Below are positions 38,159 through 47,683 of a stretch of 64,000 bases of DNA, piece after piece. The stretch's first letter is position 1, and every line of letters starts with the position of its first letter. The notes under the pieces were generated by a model. It searched no databases, was not told the DNA's origin, and was given only the letters and a program-made list of their open reading frames with translations. Both the position numbers and the translations under genes were made by a program. Source of the stretch: Paludisphaera borealis. Lineage in GTDB: Bacteria; Planctomycetota; Planctomycetia; Isosphaerales; Isosphaeraceae. Location of the stretch: assembly GCF_001956985.1 (NCBI RefSeq), contig NZ_CP019082.1, positions 5,208,001 to 5,272,000 on the forward strand, given 5' to 3'.

Positions 38159-40552
38159 ATGTGGAGCGCCGCGAGAGTACGAGTGCCGGTTTTGCTTGGG
38201 ATGAGCGTTGTATTCGGCTGGATGGCGGCAGCCGGCCCCTCCGCGGGGAATCCGGCGGCGACGACTCGCGAGGAGGCGGCATACAACCTGGACCGAACGG
38301 CGCTGCCGATCCGGGAGCCTTCGTCTCCGCCGATCACGACACTCGACGCTCGCAACGCGAAAGCGCCGCCGCGCTTCGAGGTGAAGGCGCCGCATGGCGC
38401 GCCCAATGTTCTGATCGTGCTGATCGACGACATGGGGTTTGGCCAATCCAGCGCCTTCGGCGGGCCGATCCACATGCCGACGCTGGAGCGGATGGCGAAG
38501 GGCGGCCTTCGCTACAATCAGTTCCACACCACGGCACTCTGTTCGCCGACCCGTGCGGCCCTGCTGACCGGCCGGAACCATCACGTCTGCAACATGGGCT
38601 CGATCACGGAGACGGCCACCGCGTTCCCCGGCCAGACCGGGCAACGCCCGAACAGCGTGGCTCCGCTTGCTGAGATGTTACGGCTCAACGGCTACAGCAC
38701 GGCCGCCTTCGGCAAATCGCACGAGACCGCCGCCTGGGAAGTCAGCCCGTCCGGCCCGACCGACCGCTGGCCCACCCGCTCCGGCTTCGACAAGTTCTAC
38801 GGCTTCATCGGCGGCGAAACGAATCAGTGGTCCCCAGCCATCTATGAAGACATGACTCGGGTCGAAATACCGAAAGATCCGAATTACCATCTGATGACCG
38901 ACCTGGCCAACCAGGCGATCAAGTGGACGAGCGCCCAGAAATCGCTCACGCCGGACAAACCGTTTTTCACCTACTTCGCGCCCGGGGCCACGCACGCCCC
39001 GCACCACGCGCCGAAGGAGTGGATTTCCAGGTACAAAGGCAAGTTCGACCAGGGCTGGGACAAGCTCCGCGAAGAGACGCTGGCCCGCCAGATCAAGCTC
39101 GGCGTCGTTCCCGCGGGCACCAGACTCGCGCCCAAACCCGAGGCCATCAAGGATTGGGACACGCTCAGCGCCGACGAGAAGACGCTCTTCGCCCGCCAGA
39201 TGGAAGTATTCGCGGGGTACGGCGAATACGCCGACTTCGAAGTCGGCCGCGTCATCCAGGCCGTCGAAGACCTCGGCCAGTTGGATAACACGCTCGTCTT
39301 CTATATGGTCGGCGACAACGGCGCGAGCGGCGAAGGGACCATGAACGGCTTGTTCAATGAAGCGACCTACTTCAACGGCGTGCCCGAATCTGTCGCGGAC
39401 GTCCTGAAGCACTTCGACGATCTAGGCGGACCGAACTCGTACGGCCACTACGCCGCCGGCTGGGCCGTGGCCGGCGACGCGCCGTTCACGTGGACGAAGC
39501 AGGTCGCCGGCAGCTACGGCGGCACCCGCAACGGCATGGTCGTCCACTGGCCCAAGGGGATTACGGCCAAGGGGGAGGTGCGATCGCAGTGGCATCACGT
39601 CATCGACGTCGCGCCGACCATCCTCGAAGCGGCCGGCTTGCCCGAACCGAAATCGGTGAACGGAACGCCGCAGACGCCCATCGAAGGCGTGAGCATGCTT
39701 TACACGTTCGCCGACGCCAAGGCCAAGGACCGGCGCCGGACGCAGTACTTTGAGATCTTCGGCAACCGCGGCGTCTACCATGACGGCTGGCTCGCCCACA
39801 CCGTCCACCGCGCCGCCTGGGAAAGCACGCCACGGCATCCTTTGCTCGAAGACAAGTGGGAACTCTACCACGTCGAGGAGGACTTCAGCTCGGCGAACAA
39901 CCTGGCCGCGAAACACCCCGAAAAACTGAAGGAGTTGCAGGATCTCTTTCTCACGGAAGCGGCCAAGAACCACGCCTTGCCCCTTGATGATCGCGTCCTC
40001 GAGCGCGTGAACGCCGCCCTCGTCGGCCGCCCCGACCTGATGGCCGGCCGCACTGCGCTGACGGTCTACGATGGCATGCGTGGAATGACGGAGAACGTCT
40101 TCATCAACATCAAAAACCGGTCGCACGCCATCACCGCCGAGGTGGAGATTCCAAAGGGGAGCGCCGACGGTGTGATCCTGGCCCAGGCAGGCCGGTTCGG
40201 CGGGTGGAGCCTCTTCGTCAAGGATGGCAGGCCGATGTACGCTTACAACTATCTCGGTCTCGGCGTCTCCAAGGTCGCTTCGCCCAAGGCGCTGCCCGAG
40301 GGCGCGGCGACGATCCGCTTTGAGTTCCAATACGACGGCGGCGGCCTGGGCAAGGGCGGCACGGGCACGATCCTCGTCAACGGCGAGAAAGTCGCTGAAG
40401 GGCGGATCGACAGGACGCAGGGGTACATCTTCTCGGCCGACGAAGGCGCGGACGTCGGCCTCGACGGCGAGACGCCCGTGACCGACGACTACAAGGAGCG
40501 TGAGAACAAGTTCACCGGCAAGATCGGCAAAGTGACGATCGATCTGAAATAG
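38159..40552 (+). CDS. Secreted arylsulfatase (type I, formylglycine)
   Basis: 797 residues from ATG 38159 (AGAGG upstream). Signal peptide, then a sulfatase domain. NVLIVLIDDMGFG gives the metal-binding Asp pair. TTALCSPTRAALLTGRN holds the C-S-P-T-R motif whose Cys (about 128) is converted to formylglycine. GYSTAAFGKSHE provides the Lys. GDNGASGEG is the second metal site. The C-terminal ~200 residues form a beta-rich jelly-roll-like extension (AEVEIPKGSADGVILAQAGRFGGWSLFVKDG) seen in large arylsulfatases. It hydrolyses sulfate esters, probably of algal or other polysaccharides. No maturase gene is in the window. Confidence 0.95.
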   Translation: MWSAARVRVPVLLGMSVVFGWMAAAGPSAGNPAATTREEAAYNLDRTALPIREPSSPPITTLDARNAKAPPRFEVKAPHGAPNVLIVLIDDMGFGQSSAFGGPIHMPTLERMAKGGLRYNQFHTTALCSPTRAALLTGRNHHVCNMGSITETATAFPGQTGQRPNSVAPLAEMLRLNGYSTAAFGKSHETAAWEVSPSGPTDRWPTRSGFDKFYGFIGGETNQWSPAIYEDMTRVEIPKDPNYHLMTDLANQAIKWTSAQKSLTPDKPFFTYFAPGATHAPHHAPKEWISRYKGKFDQGWDKLREETLARQIKLGVVPAGTRLAPKPEAIKDWDTLSADEKTLFARQMEVFAGYGEYADFEVGRVIQAVEDLGQLDNTLVFYMVGDNGASGEGTMNGLFNEATYFNGVPESVADVLKHFDDLGGPNSYGHYAAGWAVAGDAPFTWTKQVAGSYGGTRNGMVVHWPKGITAKGEVRSQWHHVIDVAPTILEAAGLPEPKSVNGTPQTPIEGVSMLYTFADAKAKDRRRTQYFEIFGNRGVYHDGWLAHTVHRAAWESTPRHPLLEDKWELYHVEEDFSSANNLAAKHPEKLKELQDLFLTEAAKNHALPLDDRVLERVNAALVGRPDLMAGRTALTVYDGMRGMTENVFINIKNRSHAITAEVEIPKGSADGVILAQAGRFGGWSLFVKDGRPMYAYNYLGLGVSKVASPKALPEGAATIRFEFQYDGGGLGKGGTGTILVNGEKVAEGRIDRTQGYIFSADEGADVGLDGETPVTDDYKERENKFTGKIGKVTIDLK

Positions 40553-40827
40553 CGAACCGACGGAACCTGGGCCGGCCGCCGTCGTGGTTCGCCAAACCCG
40601 CTCTAGGCAAGGTTGGGGGGTTGTGGTAGAGAGTGCCGCTCGGAGCCTTGAAAGGGTTCCGGATCGACATATCGAATCGAGAACGAAAACGATCGCCAAC
40701 GAGCCGCCGGGCGTCACGTCTACCGGTCGACTCGTGTTCGTCGGCTGCGCGATCAGCCGGTAAGCATCCAGCGCCGGGGTTCCGGACCAGTCGCTTGAAC
40801 GCAGATATCCGCAAGGAGAGTGGTGCG

Positions 40828-41760
40828 ATGGACCGCCGCCGTTTCATACCCCGGTCAGAAGGCATGGAGACTCGGATGATGCTCTCCACGGCGTCGGCCG
40901 CGTCGGCCGCTTCGGCCCTCACCGGCATGACGACGCCGGCGACCGGTCAGATTCTGCCAATCACGATCCAGGACAAGCTCCATCGGATCGAGAGGCTTCC
41001 CGGCACGCTCAGGACCCTCTCGCCGAACCGGTTCCTGCCCAAGGACACGATGTCCGAGATCCAGGCCGGACTGACCTCGATGGTCAGTTTGCTGCACCCC
41101 GCGCCTTCGAGTGCGCTGCAAGCCTACAACTTCGCGATGCGCGACATCGTCAGCCGGCCGTCGTTACGGCCGCAGGACGCCCGCGTCTTGAACAACGCGT
41201 TCATCAGCGTGCTGCAAGCCTCGGGGGCCACGCCCGAGGCGACGTCGCAGGTGGCGACGGCCATGAATTCGCTGGTCACGAAAGTCGACACGGCGAGCAT
41301 CCAGCCGGTGTTCCTGGCGACGAACGACTACGCAATGGTCCTTCAGCTCGCGCAGGTGGTCGGTCAGCCGATGCCCGCGCCCGGGGTTCCGACGATCACC
41401 AAGGCGACGGGCGCGCAGGTCGACTCTCGTCACTCCGTCAGCCCGCTCAGCCAGCCGACCTTCGGCGGCACCTATCAGGCCAACGCGCTGCTCCAGATCT
41501 ATAATCAGGACACGGGAGAGGTCGTCGGCACCGGTACGCCCGAGAAGAACGGGCGGTACGCGATCCAGCTCTCGACGCCGCTCGCGGTCGGGTCGTACAA
41601 GCTGCGCATCCGCGCGGTCGACGAGGCCGGACACCTCGGCAATTCGAGCCAGTACTTCACTCTGTCGATCGTCCCGCCCAAGGGGCACTCCAAGGCCGAG
41701 CCCGCCGTGCAGATCGCCCAGGCGACGCCCCAGGGACCGGTCAAAGCGTTGAAATCCTGA
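40828..41760 (+). CDS. Surface protein with LETR-like N-terminus and Ig-like domain
   Basis: 310 residues from ATG 40828 (AAGGAGA upstream). The opening IPRSEGMETRMMLS matches the planctomycete LE-x-R-x-L motif at the start of many exported proteins, as in the protein at 14180. The middle is helical (LQAYNFAMRDIV, VLNNAFISVLQASG). Residues about 215-285 form an Ig-like bacterial surface domain (FGGTYQANALLQIYNQDTGEVVGTGTPEKNGRYAIQL, VGSYKLRIRAVDEAGHLG). Probably surface-bound or secreted. Function unknown. Confidence 0.75.
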   Translation: MDRRRFIPRSEGMETRMMLSTASAASAASALTGMTTPATGQILPITIQDKLHRIERLPGTLRTLSPNRFLPKDTMSEIQAGLTSMVSLLHPAPSSALQAYNFAMRDIVSRPSLRPQDARVLNNAFISVLQASGATPEATSQVATAMNSLVTKVDTASIQPVFLATNDYAMVLQLAQVVGQPMPAPGVPTITKATGAQVDSRHSVSPLSQPTFGGTYQANALLQIYNQDTGEVVGTGTPEKNGRYAIQLSTPLAVGSYKLRIRAVDEAGHLGNSSQYFTLSIVPPKGHSKAEPAVQIAQATPQGPVKALKS

Positions 41761-41925
41761 GCGAGTCGATCGACTCGTCACCGGGCCCGCTCCAGTTCGC
41801 CTTGCATCAGGAGGGCCGAAGCGGGCATAATCGTCCTTCTTCGAAATCGATGATCGCGGTTGCGCGCTCCGGCCCGCCGTTGGGTTGGTTTTCCGGGGTG
41901 TTCGTTCCGCGTCGACTTTTAGAAA

Positions 41926-42081
41926 ATGGTGGGCGTGATGAAGGTCAAGACGAAGCATCGCAAGAGTGGCAAGTGGAAGCGGCGGGCCGACAGTTCACCG
42001 ACGGCCAAGGGCCGGCGCGTGAAGCACCACGGCGTCCGCAACCCCCGCAAGCGCAAGCACCTCGGCGGCAAGGGCCTGTAA
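41926..42081 (+). CDS. Small highly basic protein, unassigned
   Basis: 51 residues from ATG 41926, or 47 from ATG 41938. Nearly half the residues are Lys, Arg or His (KVKTKHRKSGKWKRR, GRRVKHHGVRNPRKRKHL). The composition suggests binding to RNA or DNA, and the look is that of a small ribosomal or nucleoid protein, but it does not match bL34, bL35, bL36 or Thx well enough to name. It ends 37 bases before the convergent stop of the fused ABC gene. The ribosome site is weak. Confidence 0.45.
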   Translation: MVGVMKVKTKHRKSGKWKRRADSSPTAKGRRVKHHGVRNPRKRKHLGGKGL

Positions 42082-42117
42082 GGCCGGAACCGCTTCCGGC
42101 GTCGGCCTTGATCTCGA

Positions 42118-45100
42118 TCAGACCGTCTGGCGATGCACCAGCTCTTGAAACGGGCCGGGCTCGGCGACGAGCTGGTCGTATCGGCCCGCCTGCGCGATCT
42201 TGCCCGCCTTGACCACGTAGATCCGATCCGCCTGAACCACGGTGGTCAGGCGGTGCGCGATCACGACCCGGGTGGTCCCTTTGAGCTCGCGCGCGAGGCT
42301 CTCGGAGACGATCGCCTGGGTGACGTTTTCGAGCGAGCTGGTGGCCTCGTCCAACAGCAGAATACGCGGGCGGCGGACGACGGCGCGGGCGATCAAAAGC
42401 CGCTGCCGCTGACCGCCCGAGAGGCTCCCTCCCCCTTCGCTGACGAGGGTGTGCATCTGCATGGGGAGCTGGGCGATGTCGTCATCGATCCCCGCCAGCC
42501 GGGCGGCGCGCCAGGCGTCGTCCATGGTCAGGTCGGGGGCGAAGCCGACGATGTTGCTGTACAGGTCGCCCGGCATCAGGTCGGCGTTCTGGAGCACCAC
42601 GCCGATCTGGCGGCGGACCTCGCGGAGATCGAGCGTCGCCAACTCGCGGCCGTCGAACAGCACGGCGCCGACGCCGGGCGTCTCGAAACCCATCAGCAGC
42701 CGCATGATCGTCGACTTGCCCGAGCCCGAGGCGCCGACGATCGCCACGAACTCGCCGGGCCGCACCTGGATGTTCACGTCGTCCAGCACCTTGGCGCCGC
42801 CGCCGTCCTGACCCGGATAGCGGAACGACACCCCGTTCAGCGCCAGCGAACCCGATAGCTGGATGGGCTCGACCGCCGCGGCCGGAAACTCGGGCACGGC
42901 TTCGAGGATCGGCCGCACGCGTTGGTACAACGGCGGCAGTTCGAGCAAGCTCAGCAGCGTGAACCCCACCGCCAGCACCGAGCCCACCACGCCGGACAGC
43001 GCGATCGTGAACGCGAGGAAGTCGCCCGTCGTCTTCGGTCCGTCGACCAGATGGACCGCGCCCAAGTACACGACCATCGCGACCAGCATCGGAAAGATGG
43101 CGAAGAACCGGTGCAGCCGGTTGGCGTACCGCCGCGCCTTGACCGTCAGCCGAAGCTGCTCGACGTAGCGCTCGGCCCAACGGCCGAACGCCCGGTTCTC
43201 CGCGCCCGCCGTGCGGAGCTTCGACACGCCTCCCACGAGTTCCAGCAAGAAGCCGATGATCGAGCCCTCGACCCTGCGAATCGCCGTCTCCTGGCGAAGC
43301 TGGCCGGCGAGAATCGCCATCGTGACCACGAACATGAGGCCGACCAGCAGCGAGGCGATCAGCGCCAGCCGCCAGCTATACCAGAACAGCAAGGCGAGGT
43401 TGAACAGCGACGTCAGGCCGGTCACGACGGTCGTGACGGCGGCGCCCGAGGCCTTCTTGAAGATCGCGTCCAGGCCCATCGCCCGAAGGGCCAGGTCGCC
43501 CGAGGAGTAGTCGGCGAAGAACCGGGTCGGCAGCCGGAGCAGGCGGTCCCAGACGGCGGGGACGACCGAGGGCGTCAGCTTGCCCTCGATCCGGAGCATC
43601 GTGAGGCCCTGGAAAACCTGCAACATCGTGACCGAGTAGGCCAGGGTCAGCAAGAACGAGCAGAGGACCACCAGCCGCGACCAGCCGGCGGTCGGAAGGT
43701 CGGCGTCGGGGATCACGTCGTCGACCAGAACGCCGACGCCGATCGGGATTCCCAGCCCGAGGAGGCCCGCCGCGAAGGCCAGGGCGAAGACCAGCCGGAC
43801 CTCGCCGCGAACCCTGCTCCGGCAGAACCGCAGAAGGTCGATCATCCCCAGTCGATGATCGGGCAGCGTGGCGTAGAAGCTCCAGGCCTTGAGCGAGATC
43901 CGCCCGGCGACCGCCGCGTCGATCGGCCGTCGACTCCCCTTGGCCGGGTCGACCATCTCGTACGAGCGCCGGAAGAGGCGTCGCCAGCCGGAAGGGGGTA
44001 CAAGCGCGACGGGCCTCGGCTCGCCGTCGTCGAATTCCGCCAGGAGCGGCCCGCCTGGCGTCCGATCGTGCCAGCCGGGGGGGAGCGTTACCGGGCGGAT
44101 CAGGAAGCCCGAGGCGCGGGCGAGTTCGGCGAGGGGATGGCCCCCGTCGTCGGGCTCGTCGTCGGACCGCCGCCGGGGGGCGCGGACGTCGACGCCCAAC
44201 TCGCGGCCGACGGCTTGGCAGGCCGCGAGCAACGGGTCGGCACCGGGCTCGGCGCGAACGCCGGCCGCGTTGTTGGCGACCGCCGCGAGCTGGATCGAGA
44301 ACCGTCGCGTCAAGGCCGACTCGGCGGCGACGGCGCCGGTCAGCTCGGCCTGGGAACGCTCGGCCTCACGGTGCTCGATCCGCGCGAAGTCGTCGAGCAC
44401 CGCGCGATGGAAATCCATCAAGCCCGCCCACGGGTCTCCCGTCCGCACCATCGTCAGCGTGTCGCAGGCCGTCACGCGGCAGTCGGCCAGGGCCGTCAGC
44501 CAGAGGTGTTCGGACAGCGGGAACCGCGACTCGCGCTCGTCGGCCGGCAGCGGCTGGGCGTCGAGGAACAGCGAGCCGCCGTCGAGCCGGCGGACCCAGG
44601 CGATCCCCTTGGCGACGCCGTAACGAGCGCCTTGCGCGACCTCGATATCTTCGCCGAGCGTCAGGTCGATTTGAGTCCGCCGCGTGATCGACTCGCCCAG
44701 GGCGCGGCTGACGCGGAAGATCCAGTCGTCGATCAGAAGCGCGACCTGCTCGGCGAGCGACTCTTCAAAGCTGAGCCGCATCAGGTCGCCGCGCGCGAAC
44801 TTGCGGAGCAACGCCGAGCCGACCCCGACGGCGAGCAGCCCGCCCCCGGATCGCCCTCGCACGCCGCTGACGGCGAAGATCGACCCCCCTTCCTCGACGC
44901 GGCAGAGGTGCCGCCTCCGGCCGGGGCCGCCTGCTCCATCGGGCTGCGTGAAGAAGACGTCGACCTGCCCGCGCTCCACCCACCAGACGGATTCGGGATC
45001 ATCGAGCGGCAGCGGGTTGTTGGCGGCCGTCTCCTCGGGGCGGCTGAACGACTGAAGCTCCTCGATCAAAAACTTCGGTCCGGACGAATCGTCGTTCGAG

Positions 45101-47412
45101 GGGTCGTCCGAGCCGACCCATGAGGCTGAGGCCAAGACGGAGACGGCCGCCCCCTGGCCGTTGCGGGCGAAGGCCGACGTCCGATCCGAGGCGAGCAAGG
45201 TCGTCAGCCGCGAGCCTCGGGGCGCCGGCGTCGACTGCTGCGAGAGCAGCCGGGCGTATTCGCCGTCGGGCTCGCGGATCAGGTCCTCGTGCGTCCCGCG
45301 CTGGACGACCCGGCCGGCGGCCAGGACGATGATCTCGTCGCAGTCGCGGATCGTGCTGAGCCGGTGGGCGATGATCAGGCACGAGCAGCCTCGACGGCGG
45401 AGGTGGTCGTCGACGATCGCCTCGGTCTTGGGGTCGAGCGCGCTCGACGCCTCGTCGAGCACCAGCAGGCTGGGGTCGCGGACGACCGCCCTGGCGATTT
45501 CGAGCCGCTGCCGCTGGCCCCCCGAGAAGTTCCGCGCCTGCTCAGCAACCGCCGCGTCGTAGCCCCCCCGGCGCTGGAGGAGGTCGCCGTGGATCGCTGC
45601 GCTCAGGCCGGCGTGCGACAGCCTATCGACGCTGATTCGATCGTCCCAGAGCGTCAGGTTGTCGCGGACCGTGCCCTGGAACATGCTGATGCGTTCGTCG
45701 ACCATCGCCACCGAGTTGACGAACACCTCGCGGGGGATCTCGGCGATCGGCCGGCCGTCGTGAAGCACTTCGCCGCTCCAGGGCTGATGCAGCCCCACGA
45801 TCAGCCGGGCGAGCGTCGACTTGCCGGCCCCCGAGCCTCCCACCAGGGCGACCCGTCGGCCCGGCCGGATCTCCATCGAGAAGTCCTTGATCAGCGGCTC
45901 GTCGACGGTCCGGTTGTAGCCGAACGTCACCGACCGCAGCTCCAGGCGGCCGTCGAGCCGCGGCGGCCAGGCCGTCGGCGAAGCGGGCGCCGGACGCGGC
46001 GTCAGCAGCGGGTCGAGCCGGTGGGAACGGACGTCGTCGATCCGATCGAGGTCGGCTTGCAGCTCCTGCACCTCGGAACCCAGCCGCGCGAAGTCGCGGA
46101 ACGGCTGGTTGAAATGGGCCAGGAGCGCCTGAAACGCCACGAGCGCGCCGATCGTGAGGCTGCCGGCCGCGACCTGCCGGCCGCCCAGGCCGAGGATCAC
46201 GATCGACGTCATCACCGACAGGAACGGCGGCAGGATCATCAGCACCGTATCGTACGCGCCCAGGTCTTGCTCGGAGCTGACGACGCGGGCCTGGTGGCCG
46301 GTCCACCGCGCCAGGAGGTCCGACTCGGCCCCCGTCGCCTTGACGGTCTCGATGATCTGGATCGCCCACATGAGGCTCGCCGCCAGCCGGCCGCGCACCT
46401 GCTCGATCGTCCGGTTGCGGTCGATCCGCCAGCGGCTCAACCACCGGAGGACCAGCAGGTTCACGCTGCTGATCCCGACGCCCACGACCGTCAGCAGCGG
46501 GTCGTACGGGAACATGACGGCCGCGAAGAAGATCACCGTCAAGAAGCTCACCGCCGTGGTGGCCAGCTCTCCCGAGATCAATTGCGCCACGCGGACGGTG
46601 CTGACCGCCCGGCTGACCAGATCGCCCGCGTAGCGGTGCTGATAGAAGTTCATCGGCAGCCGCAACAGGTGTTGCAGGAACTTGACCGACTCCGAGAGCG
46701 CCATCCGGATTTCGAGCCGGGTCAGATACACCTGCTGGAGCGTCACGGCGGCCAGCCGGACCACGGCCGTGAGGCCCATGCCGATCAGCAGCGGCTTGAG
46801 CCAGTCGCGACGGCCCTCGACGAGGATCTCGTCGATGAACACGCGCTGAAACGAGGCGGCCACCAGCGCGGGCGCGACCAGAACCAGGCCTGCGAGGATC
46901 ACGAACCAGAGCGCGGTCTTGGAAGTCGAGAGCCGTCGGGAGAGTCCCTTCAGAACGCCGGGCCGGTTCCCCTTGCGCTTGAAAGTCTTCCCCGGCTCGA
47001 ACGAAAACGCGATGCCGCTGTACTGCTTCTCGAACTCGGCGAAGCTCACGACCCGACGGCCGCAGGCGGGATCGTTGAGATACACCTTGCCGCGCGCGAA
47101 ACCCTCGACCACGAGGAAGTGGTTCCACTGCCAGAAGACCATCAGCGGCGGCTTCTTCGTGGCGAGCCCCGCCGCCGGCTTGCGGAAGGCCGACGTCTCC
47201 AGCCCATACCGTCTGGCCGCTTCGCGGATGTAGTAGGCGTTGCTGCCGTCGCGCGATACCCCGCAGTCTTCGCGCAGGACGTCCAGCGGCACATACCGGC
47301 CGTGGTATTCGAGGATGATCCCCAGCGCCGCGGCCCCGCACTCGGTAGCCTCCATCTGGAGGACCGTCGGCGTGCGGACCGGCCGGTGTCGTCGCTCTCG
47401 ATCGCTCGGCAT
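42118..47412 (-). CDS. Fused double ABC peptide exporter (C39 peptidase-ABC plus second ABC)
   Basis: 1764 residues in one frame. Residues 1-160: C39 peptidase that cuts double-glycine leaders, with Cys 25 (EATECGAAAL), His 98 (WNHFLVV) and Asp 114 (LNDPA). 165-450: first membrane domain. 485-725: first ATPase, Walker A GGSGAGKS (525-532), signature SGGQR (630), Walker B LLVLDE. 780-1180: soluble region containing a cyclic-nucleotide-binding-like fold (VWWVERGQVDVFF). 1195-1500: second membrane domain. 1520-1764: second ATPase, GASGSGKS (1560), SGGQR (1665), LLLDEA. The two halves correspond to the NHLM bacteriocin-system ABC1 and ABC2 proteins, normally separate genes. With the HlyD adaptor it should cleave and export the nearby GG peptide. 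Confidence 0.92.
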   Translation of the reverse strand: MPSDRERRHRPVRTPTVLQMEATECGAAALGIILEYHGRYVPLDVLREDCGVSRDGSNAYYIREAARRYGLETSAFRKPAAGLATKKPPLMVFWQWNHFLVVEGFARGKVYLNDPACGRRVVSFAEFEKQYSGIAFSFEPGKTFKRKGNRPGVLKGLSRRLSTSKTALWFVILAGLVLVAPALVAASFQRVFIDEILVEGRRDWLKPLLIGMGLTAVVRLAAVTLQQVYLTRLEIRMALSESVKFLQHLLRLPMNFYQHRYAGDLVSRAVSTVRVAQLISGELATTAVSFLTVIFFAAVMFPYDPLLTVVGVGISSVNLLVLRWLSRWRIDRNRTIEQVRGRLAASLMWAIQIIETVKATGAESDLLARWTGHQARVVSSEQDLGAYDTVLMILPPFLSVMTSIVILGLGGRQVAAGSLTIGALVAFQALLAHFNQPFRDFARLGSEVQELQADLDRIDDVRSHRLDPLLTPRPAPASPTAWPPRLDGRLELRSVTFGYNRTVDEPLIKDFSMEIRPGRRVALVGGSGAGKSTLARLIVGLHQPWSGEVLHDGRPIAEIPREVFVNSVAMVDERISMFQGTVRDNLTLWDDRISVDRLSHAGLSAAIHGDLLQRRGGYDAAVAEQARNFSGGQRQRLEIARAVVRDPSLLVLDEASSALDPKTEAIVDDHLRRRGCSCLIIAHRLSTIRDCDEIIVLAAGRVVQRGTHEDLIREPDGEYARLLSQQSTPAPRGSRLTTLLASDRTSAFARNGQGAAVSVLASASWVGSDDPSNDDSSGPKFLIEELQSFSRPEETAANNPLPLDDPESVWWVERGQVDVFFTQPDGAGGPGRRRHLCRVEEGGSIFAVSGVRGRSGGGLLAVGVGSALLRKFARGDLMRLSFEESLAEQVALLIDDWIFRVSRALGESITRRTQIDLTLGEDIEVAQGARYGVAKGIAWVRRLDGGSLFLDAQPLPADERESRFPLSEHLWLTALADCRVTACDTLTMVRTGDPWAGLMDFHRAVLDDFARIEHREAERSQAELTGAVAAESALTRRFSIQLAAVANNAAGVRAEPGADPLLAACQAVGRELGVDVRAPRRRSDDEPDDGGHPLAELARASGFLIRPVTLPPGWHDRTPGGPLLAEFDDGEPRPVALVPPSGWRRLFRRSYEMVDPAKGSRRPIDAAVAGRISLKAWSFYATLPDHRLGMIDLLRFCRSRVRGEVRLVFALAFAAGLLGLGIPIGVGVLVDDVIPDADLPTAGWSRLVVLCSFLLTLAYSVTMLQVFQGLTMLRIEGKLTPSVVPAVWDRLLRLPTRFFADYSSGDLALRAMGLDAIFKKASGAAVTTVVTGLTSLFNLALLFWYSWRLALIASLLVGLMFVVTMAILAGQLRQETAIRRVEGSIIGFLLELVGGVSKLRTAGAENRAFGRWAERYVEQLRLTVKARRYANRLHRFFAIFPMLVAMVVYLGAVHLVDGPKTTGDFLAFTIALSGVVGSVLAVGFTLLSLLELPPLYQRVRPILEAVPEFPAAAVEPIQLSGSLALNGVSFRYPGQDGGGAKVLDDVNIQVRPGEFVAIVGASGSGKSTIMRLLMGFETPGVGAVLFDGRELATLDLREVRRQIGVVLQNADLMPGDLYSNIVGFAPDLTMDDAWRAARLAGIDDDIAQLPMQMHTLVSEGGGSLSGGQRQRLLIARAVVRRPRILLLDEATSSLENVTQAIVSESLARELKGTTRVVIAHRLTTVVQADRIYVVKAGKIAQAGRYDQLVAEPGPFQELVHRQTV

Positions 47413-47593
47413 ACTCGATGTTTCCGGCTCTCCGCGGAGCCTGCGGGGTCTAGGTGGAATAGTGAGTCGAAACCTATTATGCCATCCACTCTTGCCTTGT
47501 GGAGAAAAGAGTCGGTTGTGACGATCGTGTGGAATCGGCAGGTGAACTGCGGCGTCAAATTTCGGGATCCGTTCCGAGGATTCTCGGCGTCGA

Positions 47594-47620
47594 TGTCACG
47601 GAATCTCGACCGTCGGCGTC
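47594..47620 (+). promoter_or_regulatory. ECF41-type autoregulated promoter
   Basis: TGTCACG (47594-47600), 16-base spacer, CGTC (47617-47620), upstream of the ECF41 gene. Known ECF41 promoters have TGTCACA-N16-CGTC, usually in front of the sigma gene and its partner. The match is seven of seven except the last base of the first box. Confidence 0.65.
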
Positions 47621-47683
47621 CTTGCTGCTGATCGGATCGGGCTCGGGGAAACCGTGAGGCAAGATGTGGACCAGGAACTCGCC

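Noticed and set aside
42922-47631. Two long plus-strand frames (42922-45123 and 45289-47631) opposite the fused exporter
   Set aside because: Both are low-complexity Arg/Gln/Asp/Val frames created by the codon bias of the exporter gene.
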